Source: Ilyobacter polytropus DSM 2926 (GTDB lineage: Bacteria; Fusobacteriota; Fusobacteriia; Fusobacteriales; Fusobacteriaceae). Taken from it: a DNA stretch of 64,000 bases. The translations under genes were made by a program, and so were the position numbers. Below the pieces are notes generated by a model that was given only the letters and a program-made list of their open reading frames with translations, did not search any database and was not told where the DNA came from. Shown one piece after another: positions 15,845 to 24,494 of this stretch (the first letter of the stretch is position 1; every line of letters starts with the position of its first letter). The DNA lies in assembly GCF_000165505.1 (NCBI RefSeq), contig NC_014632.1:1116001-1180000 (forward strand). Direction: 5' to 3'.

Positions 15845-16210
15845 CTACTGCCCCCTCATTTTATTGATTTTTTCTACTATGGAATTGACCATTTTCTCAT
15901 CCTTCTCATTTTTGTTATTTTGAGGAGGAAGAGGTTTTATCTCTCCACTTCTGCTAATTTTCTGCTCGTTTTCCAATTCAATAATTTCTCTATGAGCTTT
16001 AAAAGAGTCAGAGGTAACGATGTTATACGCTACTTTTTCAGCGGATTGTGGTTCTTCATACTTGGCTTTGTTTATCATGTCGATAGCTTCCTGATTATGA
16101 GCCGGCACTGCATCTAGAGCCTTCATTCTGTTTCTTTCTTCCAATACTGCCTCTTCTCTGATCTTCTGATACAAATCTGGGTGGTCATTTCTGATAGTGT
16201 TTATATCCAC
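15845..16210 (-). CDS. Nested scaffolding protein from internal GTG start (Nu3-like)
   Basis: Within the protease gene, codon 240 is GTG (16208-16210) and is preceded eight bases upstream by AGGAG in an AAAGGAGAGG stretch, a stronger site than expected by chance in coding DNA. Starting there gives a 121-residue, mostly helical and charged protein (VDINTIRNDHPDLYQ...). In lambda the scaffold Nu3 is made from just such an in-frame start inside C. The scaffold role is inferred from that precedent. Confidence 0.65.
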   Translation of the reverse strand: MDINTIRNDHPDLYQKIREEAVLEERNRMKALDAVPAHNQEAIDMINKAKYEEPQSAEKVAYNIVTSDSFKAHREIIELENEQKISRSGEIKPLPPQNNKNEKDEKMVNSIVEKINKMRGQ

Positions 16211-16927
16211 GATATCCTCTCCTTTTGGTTTTTGATTTATTACAGGCTTTGCTTGTTTCTTAACGTTTCTTAGTTGACTTATTCTTGGTGGTAAAGCTTT
16301 TATACTGTTTGTAATCTCTCTTGTAAAAAGATTGTCTATATCATCATCACTTATAGTTTCATAAGTCTCTATCTTGTCTATAAAGCCGTATTCCAATGCC
16401 TCTTCCGGAGTCATCCAGGTCTCTTCGTTCATAAGATTGCTTATCACCTCTCTGGAAAGGTTGGATTGAGTCACATAGATATCTATAATATTCTCCTTGA
16501 GCTTATCCATGAGGTCCGCTGTCTTTCTCAGGTCCTTACTCTCGCCCCATGCACCGCCATTCACATTATGGATCATAAGAGAAGCTCCAAGGCCCATACA
16601 GATCTCGTCTCCTGCCATGGCAATATAGCTGGCTGCACTGGCTGCAACCCCATCTATATAAGTTGTTATCTTCACATTATTTGCCTTGGCATACCTTTTC
16701 AGCATGTTATATATGGCATGAGCTTCTGTGACGCTTCCTCCAGGAGAATTTATACATAGATTTATAGATTCTGTATCCTTCAGTTCCTCCAGTTCTCTTG
16801 CAAAATCCGAAGCAGTTACTACAGTTTCATCCCACCATGAAAATTTTGTTATTTCTCCATAGATTCGAAGCTCTGTCCCCCTATTCTCTTTATTTCTAAA
16901 CTCCCAATACTTCTTATTCTTCTTCAC
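15845..16927 (-). CDS. ClpP-like prohead protease with C-terminal scaffold (gpC-like)
   Basis: The 360-residue protein has an N-terminal ClpP-type serine protease domain (about residues 20-200): INSPGG at 60-64, catalytic Ser97 in AASAAS, and His120 in LMIHN. Residues 200-360 are a charged helical scaffold tail. The protease matures the prohead and removes scaffold. The layout matches lambda C with nested Nu3, and an internal start (see next entry) supports this. It overlaps the portal gene by 14 bases. Confidence 0.9.
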   Translation of the reverse strand: MKKNKKYWEFRNKENRGTELRIYGEITKFSWWDETVVTASDFARELEELKDTESINLCINSPGGSVTEAHAIYNMLKRYAKANNVKITTYIDGVAASAASYIAMAGDEICMGLGASLMIHNVNGGAWGESKDLRKTADLMDKLKENIIDIYVTQSNLSREVISNLMNEETWMTPEEALEYGFIDKIETYETISDDDIDNLFTREITNSIKALPPRISQLRNVKKQAKPVINQKPKGEDIVDINTIRNDHPDLYQKIREEAVLEERNRMKALDAVPAHNQEAIDMINKAKYEEPQSAEKVAYNIVTSDSFKAHREIIELENEQKISRSGEIKPLPPQNNKNEKDEKMVNSIVEKINKMRGQ

Positions 16928-18455
16928 CAGTACCTCCTTCCGGGGTGTTCTCCCTGATATATTTGTCCTCTCTTAGCTTTTGAGTTATCACTTCATCAAA
17001 ATCATATCCTTTCTCCTGAGAAATAATTTCCCTGTTGGTTATATTTAAATCAAGAGCTATTTCACTTGCCCTCATCTCTTTAAATGGATCAATACTGATC
17101 TTATTAGGCCCTACCCAAGTTGCTCTGGAATACTCTTTTCTCATGATTTCATCATCGAAATATCCTGGAAGTTTTAGTTTCCCTTTGGCCACTTGCCCCA
17201 GGATAAACTCTTCATATATTGGCTGACAAAAATAATTAACCAGTATCTCCCTTACACTTAGAAATCTCCTCCAGGCTTCTTCCAAAGATGCCCTAGCTGC
17301 GGTGTAGCTGCTTGTAAAATGGTTTAGCATCACTTCTTTTGGCATCTCTATACCTGAACCTATCTCTTCATAGATTGAGTCCACAAAAAGTTTATAATTG
17401 GCATTAGGTCTTCCTGGATTTGCTGAGTTTACTTTTTCTCCAGGTTTTAATATGTTGATAGCTCCGTTTCCAAGTTCAATCTTCTCGCTTTCTTCTCGAA
17501 ATGCACGTTCCTCTTCGTCCATTCCATACTGCCCGGGATCTATTTCTTCATCTTCTACCCCCTGTTCTATAAATACGGTAAACATCCCGCTGACCACAGC
17601 GGCCATCAGTTCTGCCTCACTATATCTTCCAATTTGTTTCAGACTCTCTATTACCGGTGCAAGTAGTGGAACCCCTCTCCTCTGATCCGGTCTTTCCGGT
17701 TCAAATATATGAAGTATGTTCCTCCTTCCAAATTTGTTATATGCCTCCACCCTTACTGTTTCTGTTACCGTTGCATCTCCAGGATGCTTATTTGCTATGT
17801 GATAGGCAGCTATTTCTCCATCTTCATCTATTTCCACCCCTTCTTTTATAGCCTCATCAAGACTGCCTAAAGGGTTTTTGATTCTATCTGCCTCTATAAC
17901 CTGGACACATAATTTATTTTTAACTCCTTTTCTTGCTTTGAGCTTAGGTATGACAAATACATCTCCGTTCATAACCCAGCTCAGCATCACCAGTCCCTGA
18001 AGGACATAAAAGTTATGCATCCTCATTGCATCTGCATTCTGAGACTTGGCCCAGGCGTTAAACTCTCTTTTTAATTGTTTCTCTATCTTTCTTGCCTCTT
18101 CCTCACTTATTCCTAAGTTTTCAGAATTTAGATTTGGTTTAGGAACAAGGCCTTGACCCACCACACTGGTCCTATATTTTTTCAAGATTCCTGCAGCTAT
18201 AGGTACGCCCATGTACAGTGATCTTGATCTCTGCCTTAGAAGTTCCAGGTTTTCAACTATGTCTTTATCAGGCCCTCCCTTTTTAGTGAAGAATGCTTTC
18301 AAGGCATTTTTTACCCTACTGGCTCCTGATCTTCCATATCCTTGATCATTATTATTAAAATTTCTATCCAACATAGATATCTGGGCTCTTGCCTTAGTCC
18401 GCTTCAATGCCTTTTCAGGATTGAAATAAGATATTCCCTTGTCCATTAAGTTCAT
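16914..18455 (-). CDS. Portal protein (lambda gpB family)
   Basis: The 513-residue protein is a lambda-family portal: ARAQISMLDRNFNNNDQGY near the start, RSRSLYMGVPIAAGILKKYRTSVVG, then HIFEPERPDQRRGVPLLAPVI and EIGSGIEMPKEVMLNHFTSSYTAARASLEEAWR (landmarks only). It forms the dodecameric ring for DNA entry. It lies between the gpW-like and protease genes as in lambda. Confidence 0.94.
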   Translation of the reverse strand: MNLMDKGISYFNPEKALKRTKARAQISMLDRNFNNNDQGYGRSGASRVKNALKAFFTKKGGPDKDIVENLELLRQRSRSLYMGVPIAAGILKKYRTSVVGQGLVPKPNLNSENLGISEEEARKIEKQLKREFNAWAKSQNADAMRMHNFYVLQGLVMLSWVMNGDVFVIPKLKARKGVKNKLCVQVIEADRIKNPLGSLDEAIKEGVEIDEDGEIAAYHIANKHPGDATVTETVRVEAYNKFGRRNILHIFEPERPDQRRGVPLLAPVIESLKQIGRYSEAELMAAVVSGMFTVFIEQGVEDEEIDPGQYGMDEEERAFREESEKIELGNGAINILKPGEKVNSANPGRPNANYKLFVDSIYEEIGSGIEMPKEVMLNHFTSSYTAARASLEEAWRRFLSVREILVNYFCQPIYEEFILGQVAKGKLKLPGYFDDEIMRKEYSRATWVGPNKISIDPFKEMRASEIALDLNITNREIISQEKGYDFDEVITQKLREDKYIRENTPEGGTGEEE

Positions 18456-18463
18456 ATGGCCCC

Positions 18464-18685
18464 CTATACATCTCTAGGTATTGCCCGAAAGCTCCGCCTT
18501 GTTTTTCCTTCAAGTATAGCCACTTGTCTTTTCCAGTAGTCTATTCTCTTCCCCACCTCTCTTATGTCAGCCCTTGTCAGCCTACGTCCGTTGTTTATCT
18601 CATATTCCTGACCGGCTACCGCTATGGCCTCCTCTGCATCCAGCCACATTCGAAGTTTTTCTTTTGCTTCCGCTAACGTATACAT
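18464..18685 (-). CDS. Head-tail joining protein, gpW-like (DUF6148 type)
   Basis: The 73-residue protein has the pattern of small gpW-position proteins: TLAEAKEKLRMWLDAEEAIA, GRRLTRADIREVGKRIDYWKRQV. In lambda gpW stabilises packaged DNA and joins head to tail. It starts immediately after the terminase stop, as in lambda A-W-B. Confidence 0.82.
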   Translation of the reverse strand: MYTLAEAKEKLRMWLDAEEAIAVAGQEYEINNGRRLTRADIREVGKRIDYWKRQVAILEGKTRRSFRAIPRDV

Positions 18686-20497
18686 CTACTTGACCCCCTT
18701 GCTTATCGATCTTTTAGGCCTGGCCTTGACTGTTTTATAGCTTCCTACCTCTTGACCTTTATTCAGCTCTCTTTCCTCAGCCAGTCTCTCCAGGTTTATC
18801 CTGAGAAGTGCAAAGGCTGCCGTTGCATAGTTACGAAGGTCTAAAGGTTCATTTCTCTCTCGAATCTTTTTCCATATTATTTTCCCGTCTTTTATATCTT
18901 TTGCTTCTGCTGTCAGCCCCATAAAATACTTAATGTCATAGTTCCTATTCAGATTAGATGGAAAATAACAGGCCCCAGGACCACTTTCTATCTTAAGTCT
19001 TGAGTAAACAAGATCTTTCAGTGCATTTACACCAAGAGGTATCAGGTCTATCATATTCTTCTTGTCTTTTCTGACCTTATTTATAATAGGGATCCCATCT
19101 CCACCACGCCCCTTTATTCCGTAGACTCTCAAAGAGTTCTGTCTGGGAGCTATAAAGTCATAGGTCCTCTTAGTATGATGTCCTCCTGTATCAATACAGG
19201 TGTTTATTATCTTTATTTTTTCTCCGTCTATATATTTGAAATCCCGTTTTAGATACTCTTCCAGTTCATCCCACACTTTGTCTTTGGCGGGATTACCTAT
19301 AAACTTTTCATAAGCTATTCCGTAAGATTTTTCTCCAAGCCCCCATCCCACTACTTCTATTTCAAGTCTGTCATCCTGGACATCTACTCCGGCTGTAAGA
19401 ATTAGTACATCATCTGGAACCTCTGCTGCATAAGGTATTCTTTTATCAAATAAGCTTTGATAATCAATAACATCTCCAGTCTCTTCTTCCCAGGTCTGCC
19501 CCATAGATGTATTAGTCCATGCCTTGAGTTTTTCAGTATCATTCTTGGACTCATAAAAATCTTTCTTTATTTGCTCCCAAGTCTTAAAAGGTGAAGCCAG
19601 CTCATTAATATGAAATCCTTTGTGCCTGTTATCCGGCTCCTTCGCTATCCATTTACCATTAAGCTGCTTCTTACTTTTCCACTCTCTTTCTCCATGGAGA
19701 GCTCCACAGTATTCACACTGCATTACTATCCCGTCTATTCCTTCACCCCATTTGACTCTATCCCACTCAAGAGGCTGATATTCTCCACAGCTTGGACATG
19801 GGAGGCACCATTTTTCTTGAGAAGATTTCAGATAAAGTTTTTCTATCTTAGAAATATTCTTGATAGTAGGAGTAGAAACCCTTATATGCTTTCTGTTCCA
19901 AAAAGTAGTTGTCCTTTTCTCTGCAAGTGTCAGTGGATCCCCTTCATCACCTGCTGACTTTGGGAATCTATCAACCTCATCAGCAAGAATTATTCTTATT
20001 GGCCTTGAAGCCAGGGCACTTGGAGAATTTGCTCCGACAAAAGTTATATGTCCTCCTGGAAACATTTTCTGCATAACCGTGTTTCCAGAATCCCTACTCC
20101 TTGAATCCTTAACCAGTTTCTTTAACGAGGGAGTATCTCTTACCATAGGCGCCACCCTGTCTTTACTAAAAGTCTTGGCCATTTCCACTGTTGGCTGGAC
20201 TACCATCATCGGGCACGGATCTAGGTGCATATATCTCCCTATTGCATTTAGAAGTATCTCCGTTTTACCTACTTGACTTGAGGTCATTACAGTTATCTCA
20301 AATACCAGGGGGTCTGTTATACATTCCATCATCTTTCTTTGATATGGTGCTCTGTCTGTATTCCATTTCCCCATTTCAGCAGATGATTCACTGGATAGAT
20401 ATCTATAGCTGTCAGACCATTGGCTTATACTAAGAGAGAGTGGCGGTGCAAGTCCTTTTAATGAATTCCTAAATAGTTTCTTGGTCTTCTCCTGCAT
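18686..20497 (-). CDS. Terminase large subunit (lambda gpA family)
   Basis: The 603-residue protein powers DNA packaging and cuts at cos. The Walker A variant SSQVGKT is at residues 73-79, the Walker B region ILADEVDRFP near 172, and a zinc-binding pair CPSC ... CEYC near 235-260, as in gpA. The C-terminal half holds the nuclease, with ILTAGVDVQDDRLEIEVVGWG typical of the family. A GGAGG site precedes the ATG, which lies inside the end of the small-subunit gene. The gpA type suggests cohesive ends rather than headful packaging. Confidence 0.95.
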   Translation of the reverse strand: MQEKTKKLFRNSLKGLAPPLSLSISQWSDSYRYLSSESSAEMGKWNTDRAPYQRKMMECITDPLVFEITVMTSSQVGKTEILLNAIGRYMHLDPCPMMVVQPTVEMAKTFSKDRVAPMVRDTPSLKKLVKDSRSRDSGNTVMQKMFPGGHITFVGANSPSALASRPIRIILADEVDRFPKSAGDEGDPLTLAEKRTTTFWNRKHIRVSTPTIKNISKIEKLYLKSSQEKWCLPCPSCGEYQPLEWDRVKWGEGIDGIVMQCEYCGALHGEREWKSKKQLNGKWIAKEPDNRHKGFHINELASPFKTWEQIKKDFYESKNDTEKLKAWTNTSMGQTWEEETGDVIDYQSLFDKRIPYAAEVPDDVLILTAGVDVQDDRLEIEVVGWGLGEKSYGIAYEKFIGNPAKDKVWDELEEYLKRDFKYIDGEKIKIINTCIDTGGHHTKRTYDFIAPRQNSLRVYGIKGRGGDGIPIINKVRKDKKNMIDLIPLGVNALKDLVYSRLKIESGPGACYFPSNLNRNYDIKYFMGLTAEAKDIKDGKIIWKKIRERNEPLDLRNYATAAFALLRINLERLAEERELNKGQEVGSYKTVKARPKRSISKGVK

Positions 20498-20948
20498 CTA
20501 CTTCCTCCAATATCTCAAAGTTTTCATAGTCACTGAGGTCTCTCAAAATATCGTCTGTAAAATCTTTTAGTACAGCCTCCACCTTTGTAATTTCTGTTTC
20601 TCCAGTTACTAGCCTGGCTCCCTTATTTGGAATAGAAAGAACCTTTGATTTTATCCGGGAGGTCAGCTCACCAAGGAAGAGTTCGATATCCTCAGTTCGA
20701 TGATAATCTTTTTTCAAGATCTCCAATTTAAATTGGGCTATCTCTGCCCTCACTTCAGTTAACTTATCTCTTTTGGCATTAAACTCCTCTACCTGTTTAT
20801 CTCTGTATATCACATATAGATCAATGCACTTTAAGAAGTCGTACACACCATTTTTCATTCTGGCTTCCAAAAATATATCCCTGGCATACCTCTCTGAAAC
20901 ATTAAATTTTTTACTAAGAAATTTTATATCTGACTGTATCTCCTGCAT
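20469..20948 (-). CDS. Terminase small subunit (Nu1-like)
   Basis: GGGAGG lies five bases before the ATG at 20946-20948; I start here rather than at 21068, giving 159 residues beginning MQEIQSDIKF. The N-terminus is a winged-helix-type DNA-recognition segment (LSKKFNVSERYARDIFLEARMKNG), the centre a coiled coil, and the end (ITKVEAVLKDFTDDILRDLSDYENF) resembles the Nu1 C-terminus that contacts the large subunit. It recognises the cos site. The extra upstream frame lacks a ribosome site. Confidence 0.8.
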   Translation of the reverse strand: MQEIQSDIKFLSKKFNVSERYARDIFLEARMKNGVYDFLKCIDLYVIYRDKQVEEFNAKRDKLTEVRAEIAQFKLEILKKDYHRTEDIELFLGELTSRIKSKVLSIPNKGARLVTGETEITKVEAVLKDFTDDILRDLSDYENFEILEEVDAGEDQETI

Positions 20949-21070
20949 CTTATCCTCCCAATATTTATTGGAATTTCTAATCGGAACTGCCCTGAAAAAA
21001 TTCTGCCACAAGGAAAAGCCCGCGCCTCGCCACCGCACAAGAAGCTGAAACTCCACAGAAGGACCCAAAA

Positions 21071-21577
21071 CTAATCGTCCTCTGCATCACTTAAAAACAT
21101 TACTCCTACACCGTCTTTTATAGCTCTCTTCCCTACTTCGTACTTGATCTGCCTGAGTTCATAGTCCACCTTCTCCATGGGAGTCTGGATGCTAAAGAGT
21201 TCCTTTGCCAGTTTATACAGCTCTGATGTTGCCAGGATTCTATTCTTGAGTGCTTCTTCATGAGCTTTGACCCTAGGCCTCTCTCCTGTCCTTTCCAGTT
21301 CCATCAAATATGATAGGTTGGATTGATGCAGGTTTTGATAGTGGCCTATTACCTGATCTCTCAGTTCTACTCTCTTGCTAATATCATCTTCGATGATTGC
21401 CTGCTGCAGTATTGATTTGCTTTTTCCTTTTTGCCATTGTTCCTTACTTGATATATTCCTTAGGGTTCCGTAGTTGACCATGTATTTGAGAGATAGATCT
21501 ATGAGATCTACTCCTGCTTCATAAGCCTTTTTTATATCTCTTTTTACTTCTGCAGATACCCTGTTGTATTTAGCCAT
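21071..21577 (-). CDS. HTH DNA-binding protein at start of the packaging operon
   Basis: The 168-residue protein has an N-terminal helix-turn-helix (VSAEVKRDIKKAYEAGVDLIDLSLKYMVNYGTLRNISSKEQW, landmarks) like those of small terminase subunits and transposase-type regulators, followed by helices. AAAGGAGG precedes the ATG. It is the first gene of the late operon. It may be a second terminase-like subunit or an auxiliary packaging factor; the Nu1-like protein downstream makes a simple small-subunit role uncertain. Confidence 0.7.
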   Translation of the reverse strand: MAKYNRVSAEVKRDIKKAYEAGVDLIDLSLKYMVNYGTLRNISSKEQWQKGKSKSILQQAIIEDDISKRVELRDQVIGHYQNLHQSNLSYLMELERTGERPRVKAHEEALKNRILATSELYKLAKELFSIQTPMEKVDYELRQIKYEVGKRAIKDGVGVMFLSDAEDD

Positions 21578-21592
21578 AACTTACCTCCTTTT

Positions 21593-21612
21593 ATGTCACA
21601 AATATGTAACAT
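21593..21612. promoter_or_regulatory. Distal operator-like palindrome at the late operon
   Basis: ATGTCACAAATATGTAACAT is an imperfect palindrome just upstream of the ribosome site of the first packaging gene. It shares the CACAAAT/ATGT core with the operators in the immunity region (34956-35229). It could let CI or Cro act directly on late transcription. The similarity is by eye only. Confidence 0.45.
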
Positions 21613-21727
21613 AAGGGGTTAAACTTTCCACCTTGTTATTAAGGACTTTTAGATTTAATTTATTCATGCCATTCCCCCATTCAGACTTTTATATTTAAGG
21701 GTTTTAGAGAGATTCAATCACTTTTTA

Positions 21728-21759
21728 TTTGCACCACTATTTGGGATTAGTGGTGCAAA
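21728..21759 (-). terminator. Rho-independent terminator after the replication gene
   Basis: Read on the minus strand, TTTGCACCACTA and TAGTGGTGCAAA form a 12-bp perfect stem with an 8-base loop followed by TAAAAAG. It overlaps the stop codon of the replication gene and separates it from the late operon. Confidence 0.7.
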
Positions 21760-22769
21760 ATTATATCCATCAAATAACTAAGTTTATCTTTGTTATTTAG
21801 ATGGATATATCTCTTCCTTATTCTCTCTATTTCTCTTCCTCGGTGTCTCTTATCGTGCTTACTTACCAGATCTATTAAGTACGAATAATCAAATATCCAG
21901 TAGCTTTCATCTAAATGCTTAAATACATTTCTCTCTATTGGCCTTCCCTTTTTTACCGCCAGTTTATTCCTCTCTCTAAAGGCTATATAACCTCTCTCTA
22001 GATTTGGAACCAGCTCTTCTTCCAAGTATTTACATCCATCTTTAAACAGTTTTTTCAAGCAGAGCTCTTTGAATATCTTATCCAATATCTCACTGTCTTC
22101 CATTAAGAGTTCCAGTGTGTTATCCCTGCCAAACTTGCTGGCATAATACTTATATGATGAACTGGAAAGCCACCACTCTATCCGAAGCAGATCAAAGCCC
22201 AAGAGCCACTCTCTGTTGATCTCTTTCCTTTTGTCGTAGGCTATCACCTTATGATTCTCCCATCCTCCATAGAGAGTCGAATCTACGAATAGTTTTTGAT
22301 ATGATTCATTTAAGTTGAAATTCCCTATCTTTCTTAAATTAGGAATCCTAGTAAATAAAAGAGTTAATACTTCTTTGTATTCTTTAAAGGCTTTTTCAAT
22401 GTTTATATTTATCTCTATTTCACTGACCCTGGCATTTGCAAGTTCTATAGTTATCCCACGGGAATTTAGTTCCTCCACTAATTTCTTGACCGCTTCTCTA
22501 AGCTCTGGCGCTCTGGCATTTGATATATTGTGGCCAAAGATAATCTTATTTGGGTTAAATCTCAAGTATGAACCTTCTACCACTACTCCGGTTTCATATA
22601 GTTTGATTGATTTAACTATGCTGAACAGTTCTTCCCTCAGCTCAAACTTTTCTTCAATCCATCCCTGGCCTTCTGTAATAGTTGATTTTTTATTGGTTTC
22701 TACCTTGATTCCTGAAAGGACAAGTTTGTCTATTCCTATCCTTGAGACTCGGCTCATATCCAGCTGCAT
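21747..22769 (-). CDS. Replication initiation protein, Phage_CRI/filamentous-phage-like
   Basis: The 340-residue protein resembles the replication proteins of filamentous phages and small plasmids (RstA/gpII-like, Phage_CRI). Visible features are LRFNPNKIIFGHNIS near residue 70 (the GHN motif), VSEIEININIEKAF, a VIAYDKRKEI block and LLRIEWWLSSSSYKYYASKFG. Such proteins nick one strand to start rolling-circle replication. A catalytic tyrosine cannot be assigned with certainty. It starts directly after the methyltransferase stop. The family is unexpected next to a lambda-type terminase and in a phage with a second initiator at 35749. Confidence 0.68.
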   Translation of the reverse strand: MQLDMSRVSRIGIDKLVLSGIKVETNKKSTITEGQGWIEEKFELREELFSIVKSIKLYETGVVVEGSYLRFNPNKIIFGHNISNARAPELREAVKKLVEELNSRGITIELANARVSEIEININIEKAFKEYKEVLTLLFTRIPNLRKIGNFNLNESYQKLFVDSTLYGGWENHKVIAYDKRKEINREWLLGFDLLRIEWWLSSSSYKYYASKFGRDNTLELLMEDSEILDKIFKELCLKKLFKDGCKYLEEELVPNLERGYIAFRERNKLAVKKGRPIERNVFKHLDESYWIFDYSYLIDLVSKHDKRHRGREIERIRKRYIHLNNKDKLSYLMDIILHH

Positions 22770-24026
22770 TTATATGTCCTCCCTCAGAAGGTCATCTCTT
22801 ATCTCATCCAAAGAATAGGTCTTTCCATCCCTCATCAAGGTTATATCTTCCCTTCCACTGGCAAGGTATCTTTTAACTATTGCATCCACATACCTTGGGT
22901 CTATCTCCATGGTCCTACACTTTCTTTCTAGTTCCTGACATGCCATAAGAGTAGACCCACTTCCACCAAAGAGATCTATGACTATATCCCCGGGCTTGGA
23001 GCTATTTTCAATTGGATAGGCTATTAAGTTGAGGGGTTTCATAGTAGGATGAATATCGTTTCTTGATGGCCTGTCAAACTTCCAAACTGTAGTCTGTTTT
23101 CTATCTGAATACCAATTATGTGCTTTCCCTGGCTTCCATCCCACCAATATAGGTTCATGCTGCCAATGATAATCTTGTCTTCCCATGACTAAGCTGTTCT
23201 TCACCCAGACACAGCATTGAGCAAAATAGAATCCTGCATCCACCATGGCCTTCCTGAAGTTTATTCCTTCAGTGTCAGCATGAAATACATAGATTCCTCC
23301 TCCATCTTCCAGGCTTTCATATACCCTGGAATAAGACCCAAGTAAGAAATAATAGAATTCGTTCCCTGATAAATTGTCGTTTGCTATTTTAAGTTTCTCT
23401 TTTGTGCTTCCCTCATAATTGACATTGTATGGAGGATCAGTTACTACAAGCTGACCTTTCTCTTCTCCCATAAGTAGTTGAACTTGGTCTTTATTTGTAG
23501 CATCACCACAAAGAAGTTTATGATCTCCCAATTTCCAGAAGTCACCCAATCTTGAAAAGGGCTCTCTTTCCAGGTCTATCTCTGGAACTTCGTCCTCTTC
23601 TATTTCTCCTACACGAGCACGATCAACCAAATTGAGATTGATATCATCTATTTCATCCAGGTTAAATCCTGTAAGGGTAAGATCTCCTTCAGATACCTTT
23701 ATTGCTTCAAGTTCTAGCTCTAGTTTTTCAAGATTAAATCCTGTTTCCATCGTTAGCTTATTATGAGCCAGGATATACTGCTTTTTCTCTACTTCACTCA
23801 GATGATCAAGCCTTATTACTTCTACCTCTTGGAATCCCAATTGTTCAAGAGCAATAAGTCTTCCATGACCCTCTATAATCACATTGTTTTCATCTATGGC
23901 AATGGGGTCATTAAACCCAAAGGCCTGGATACTCGCCTTTATCTTGTTTATCTGTTCCTGGGGATGCTCCTTGGCATTGTTGACATAAGGAACTATCTCT
24001 GTAATCTTCAACTTTTTGATTTCCAT
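22770..24026 (-). CDS. ParB-like domain fused to DNA methyltransferase (class beta)
   Basis: The 418-residue protein has an N-terminal ParB/sulfiredoxin-type domain (about residues 1-95: KITEIVPYVNNAKEHP, GHGRLIALEQLG) and a C-terminal DNA amino-methyltransferase. The catalytic motif DPPY is near residue 196 and the SAM-binding FGGSGS near 345; this order is the class-beta arrangement of N6-adenine or N4-cytosine enzymes. AGGAGGTG precedes the start. Fusions of this kind are common in phages and are thought to protect phage DNA from restriction. It begins downstream of a strong terminator, so it is transcribed separately from the defence island. Confidence 0.92.
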   Translation of the reverse strand: MEIKKLKITEIVPYVNNAKEHPQEQINKIKASIQAFGFNDPIAIDENNVIIEGHGRLIALEQLGFQEVEVIRLDHLSEVEKKQYILAHNKLTMETGFNLEKLELELEAIKVSEGDLTLTGFNLDEIDDINLNLVDRARVGEIEEDEVPEIDLEREPFSRLGDFWKLGDHKLLCGDATNKDQVQLLMGEEKGQLVVTDPPYNVNYEGSTKEKLKIANDNLSGNEFYYFLLGSYSRVYESLEDGGGIYVFHADTEGINFRKAMVDAGFYFAQCCVWVKNSLVMGRQDYHWQHEPILVGWKPGKAHNWYSDRKQTTVWKFDRPSRNDIHPTMKPLNLIAYPIENSSKPGDIVIDLFGGSGSTLMACQELERKCRTMEIDPRYVDAIVKRYLASGREDITLMRDGKTYSLDEIRDDLLREDI

Positions 24027-24154
24027 AAATCACCTCCTGACTCTACTTTTTTTAAAATCTCATATAAGATGATAAAGACTGATAAAAGGCCAACACACAT
24101 AGATGGTTATTTCATTCCTTATGCTGCTTTATCACCTGGTATAAAAATTCAAAA

Positions 24155-24216
24155 TAAAAAAGCCCAACCATATCAAAGATGACTTTTAATCATCTAAGAT
24201 AGGTCGGGCTCTGCTC
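24155..24216 (-). terminator. Strong composite terminator between defence-side transcripts and phage genes
   Basis: On the minus strand AGCCCGACCTATC and GATATGGTTGGGCT pair around an inner GATGA/TCATC hairpin and are followed by TTTTTTATTTT. It ends the transcript carrying the 53-codon ORF (and any readthrough from the island) before the methyltransferase gene. Confidence 0.78.
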
Positions 24217-24222
24217 ACGTAC

Positions 24223-24384
24223 CTAAAGATATTTTTTATTTTCTGTAAAACCAGCTTTTTCTACGGCTCCTCCTTTAAAGGAAATTATTACTTCACCGTA
24301 CCAGCCTTTATCTCTTTTATCTTCAAGATCCTTTATAAGTTCCCGCATGACTTCTTCTCTCTTTTGGTTTTTAATTCCTGTCAT
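24223..24384 (-). CDS. 53-residue ORF, DUF2292-like small protein
   Basis: An ATG at 24382-24384, with AGGGGG upstream, opens a 53-codon frame: MTGIKNQKREEVMRELIKDL, a KGWYGEVIISFKGG strand pair, ending ENKKYL. The WYGEVxI pattern resembles tiny DUF2292-type proteins, function unknown. A promoter-like pair lies upstream and a strong terminator immediately downstream, so it may be its own transcription unit. Confidence 0.6.
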   Translation of the reverse strand: MTGIKNQKREEVMRELIKDLEDKRDKGWYGEVIISFKGGAVEKAGFTENKKYL

Positions 24385-24423
24385 ATCTTAGTTTCCCCCT
24401 GAGATTATTTTCTTCTCATTCTG

Positions 24424-24452
24424 ATTATAATTAATTTGTATTTAAAAATCTA
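24424..24452 (-). promoter_or_regulatory. Promoter for the 53-codon ORF
   Basis: On the minus strand a perfect TATAAT (24424-24429) lies 17 bases from a weak -35, TAGATT (24447-24452). It is placed after the terminator of the defence island and before the 53-codon ORF. Confidence 0.5.
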
Positions 24453-24463
24453 GGGGGTAAAAT

Positions 24464-24494
24464 AAAAAGTTTACTGATATCAGTAAACTTTTTT
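24464..24494 (-). terminator. Terminator at end of the defence island
   Basis: AAAAAGTTTACTGATATCAG and its complement form a long perfect palindrome right behind the stop codon of the small membrane protein, with T runs on the minus strand. It probably ends the CI-defence transcript. Confidence 0.65.
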
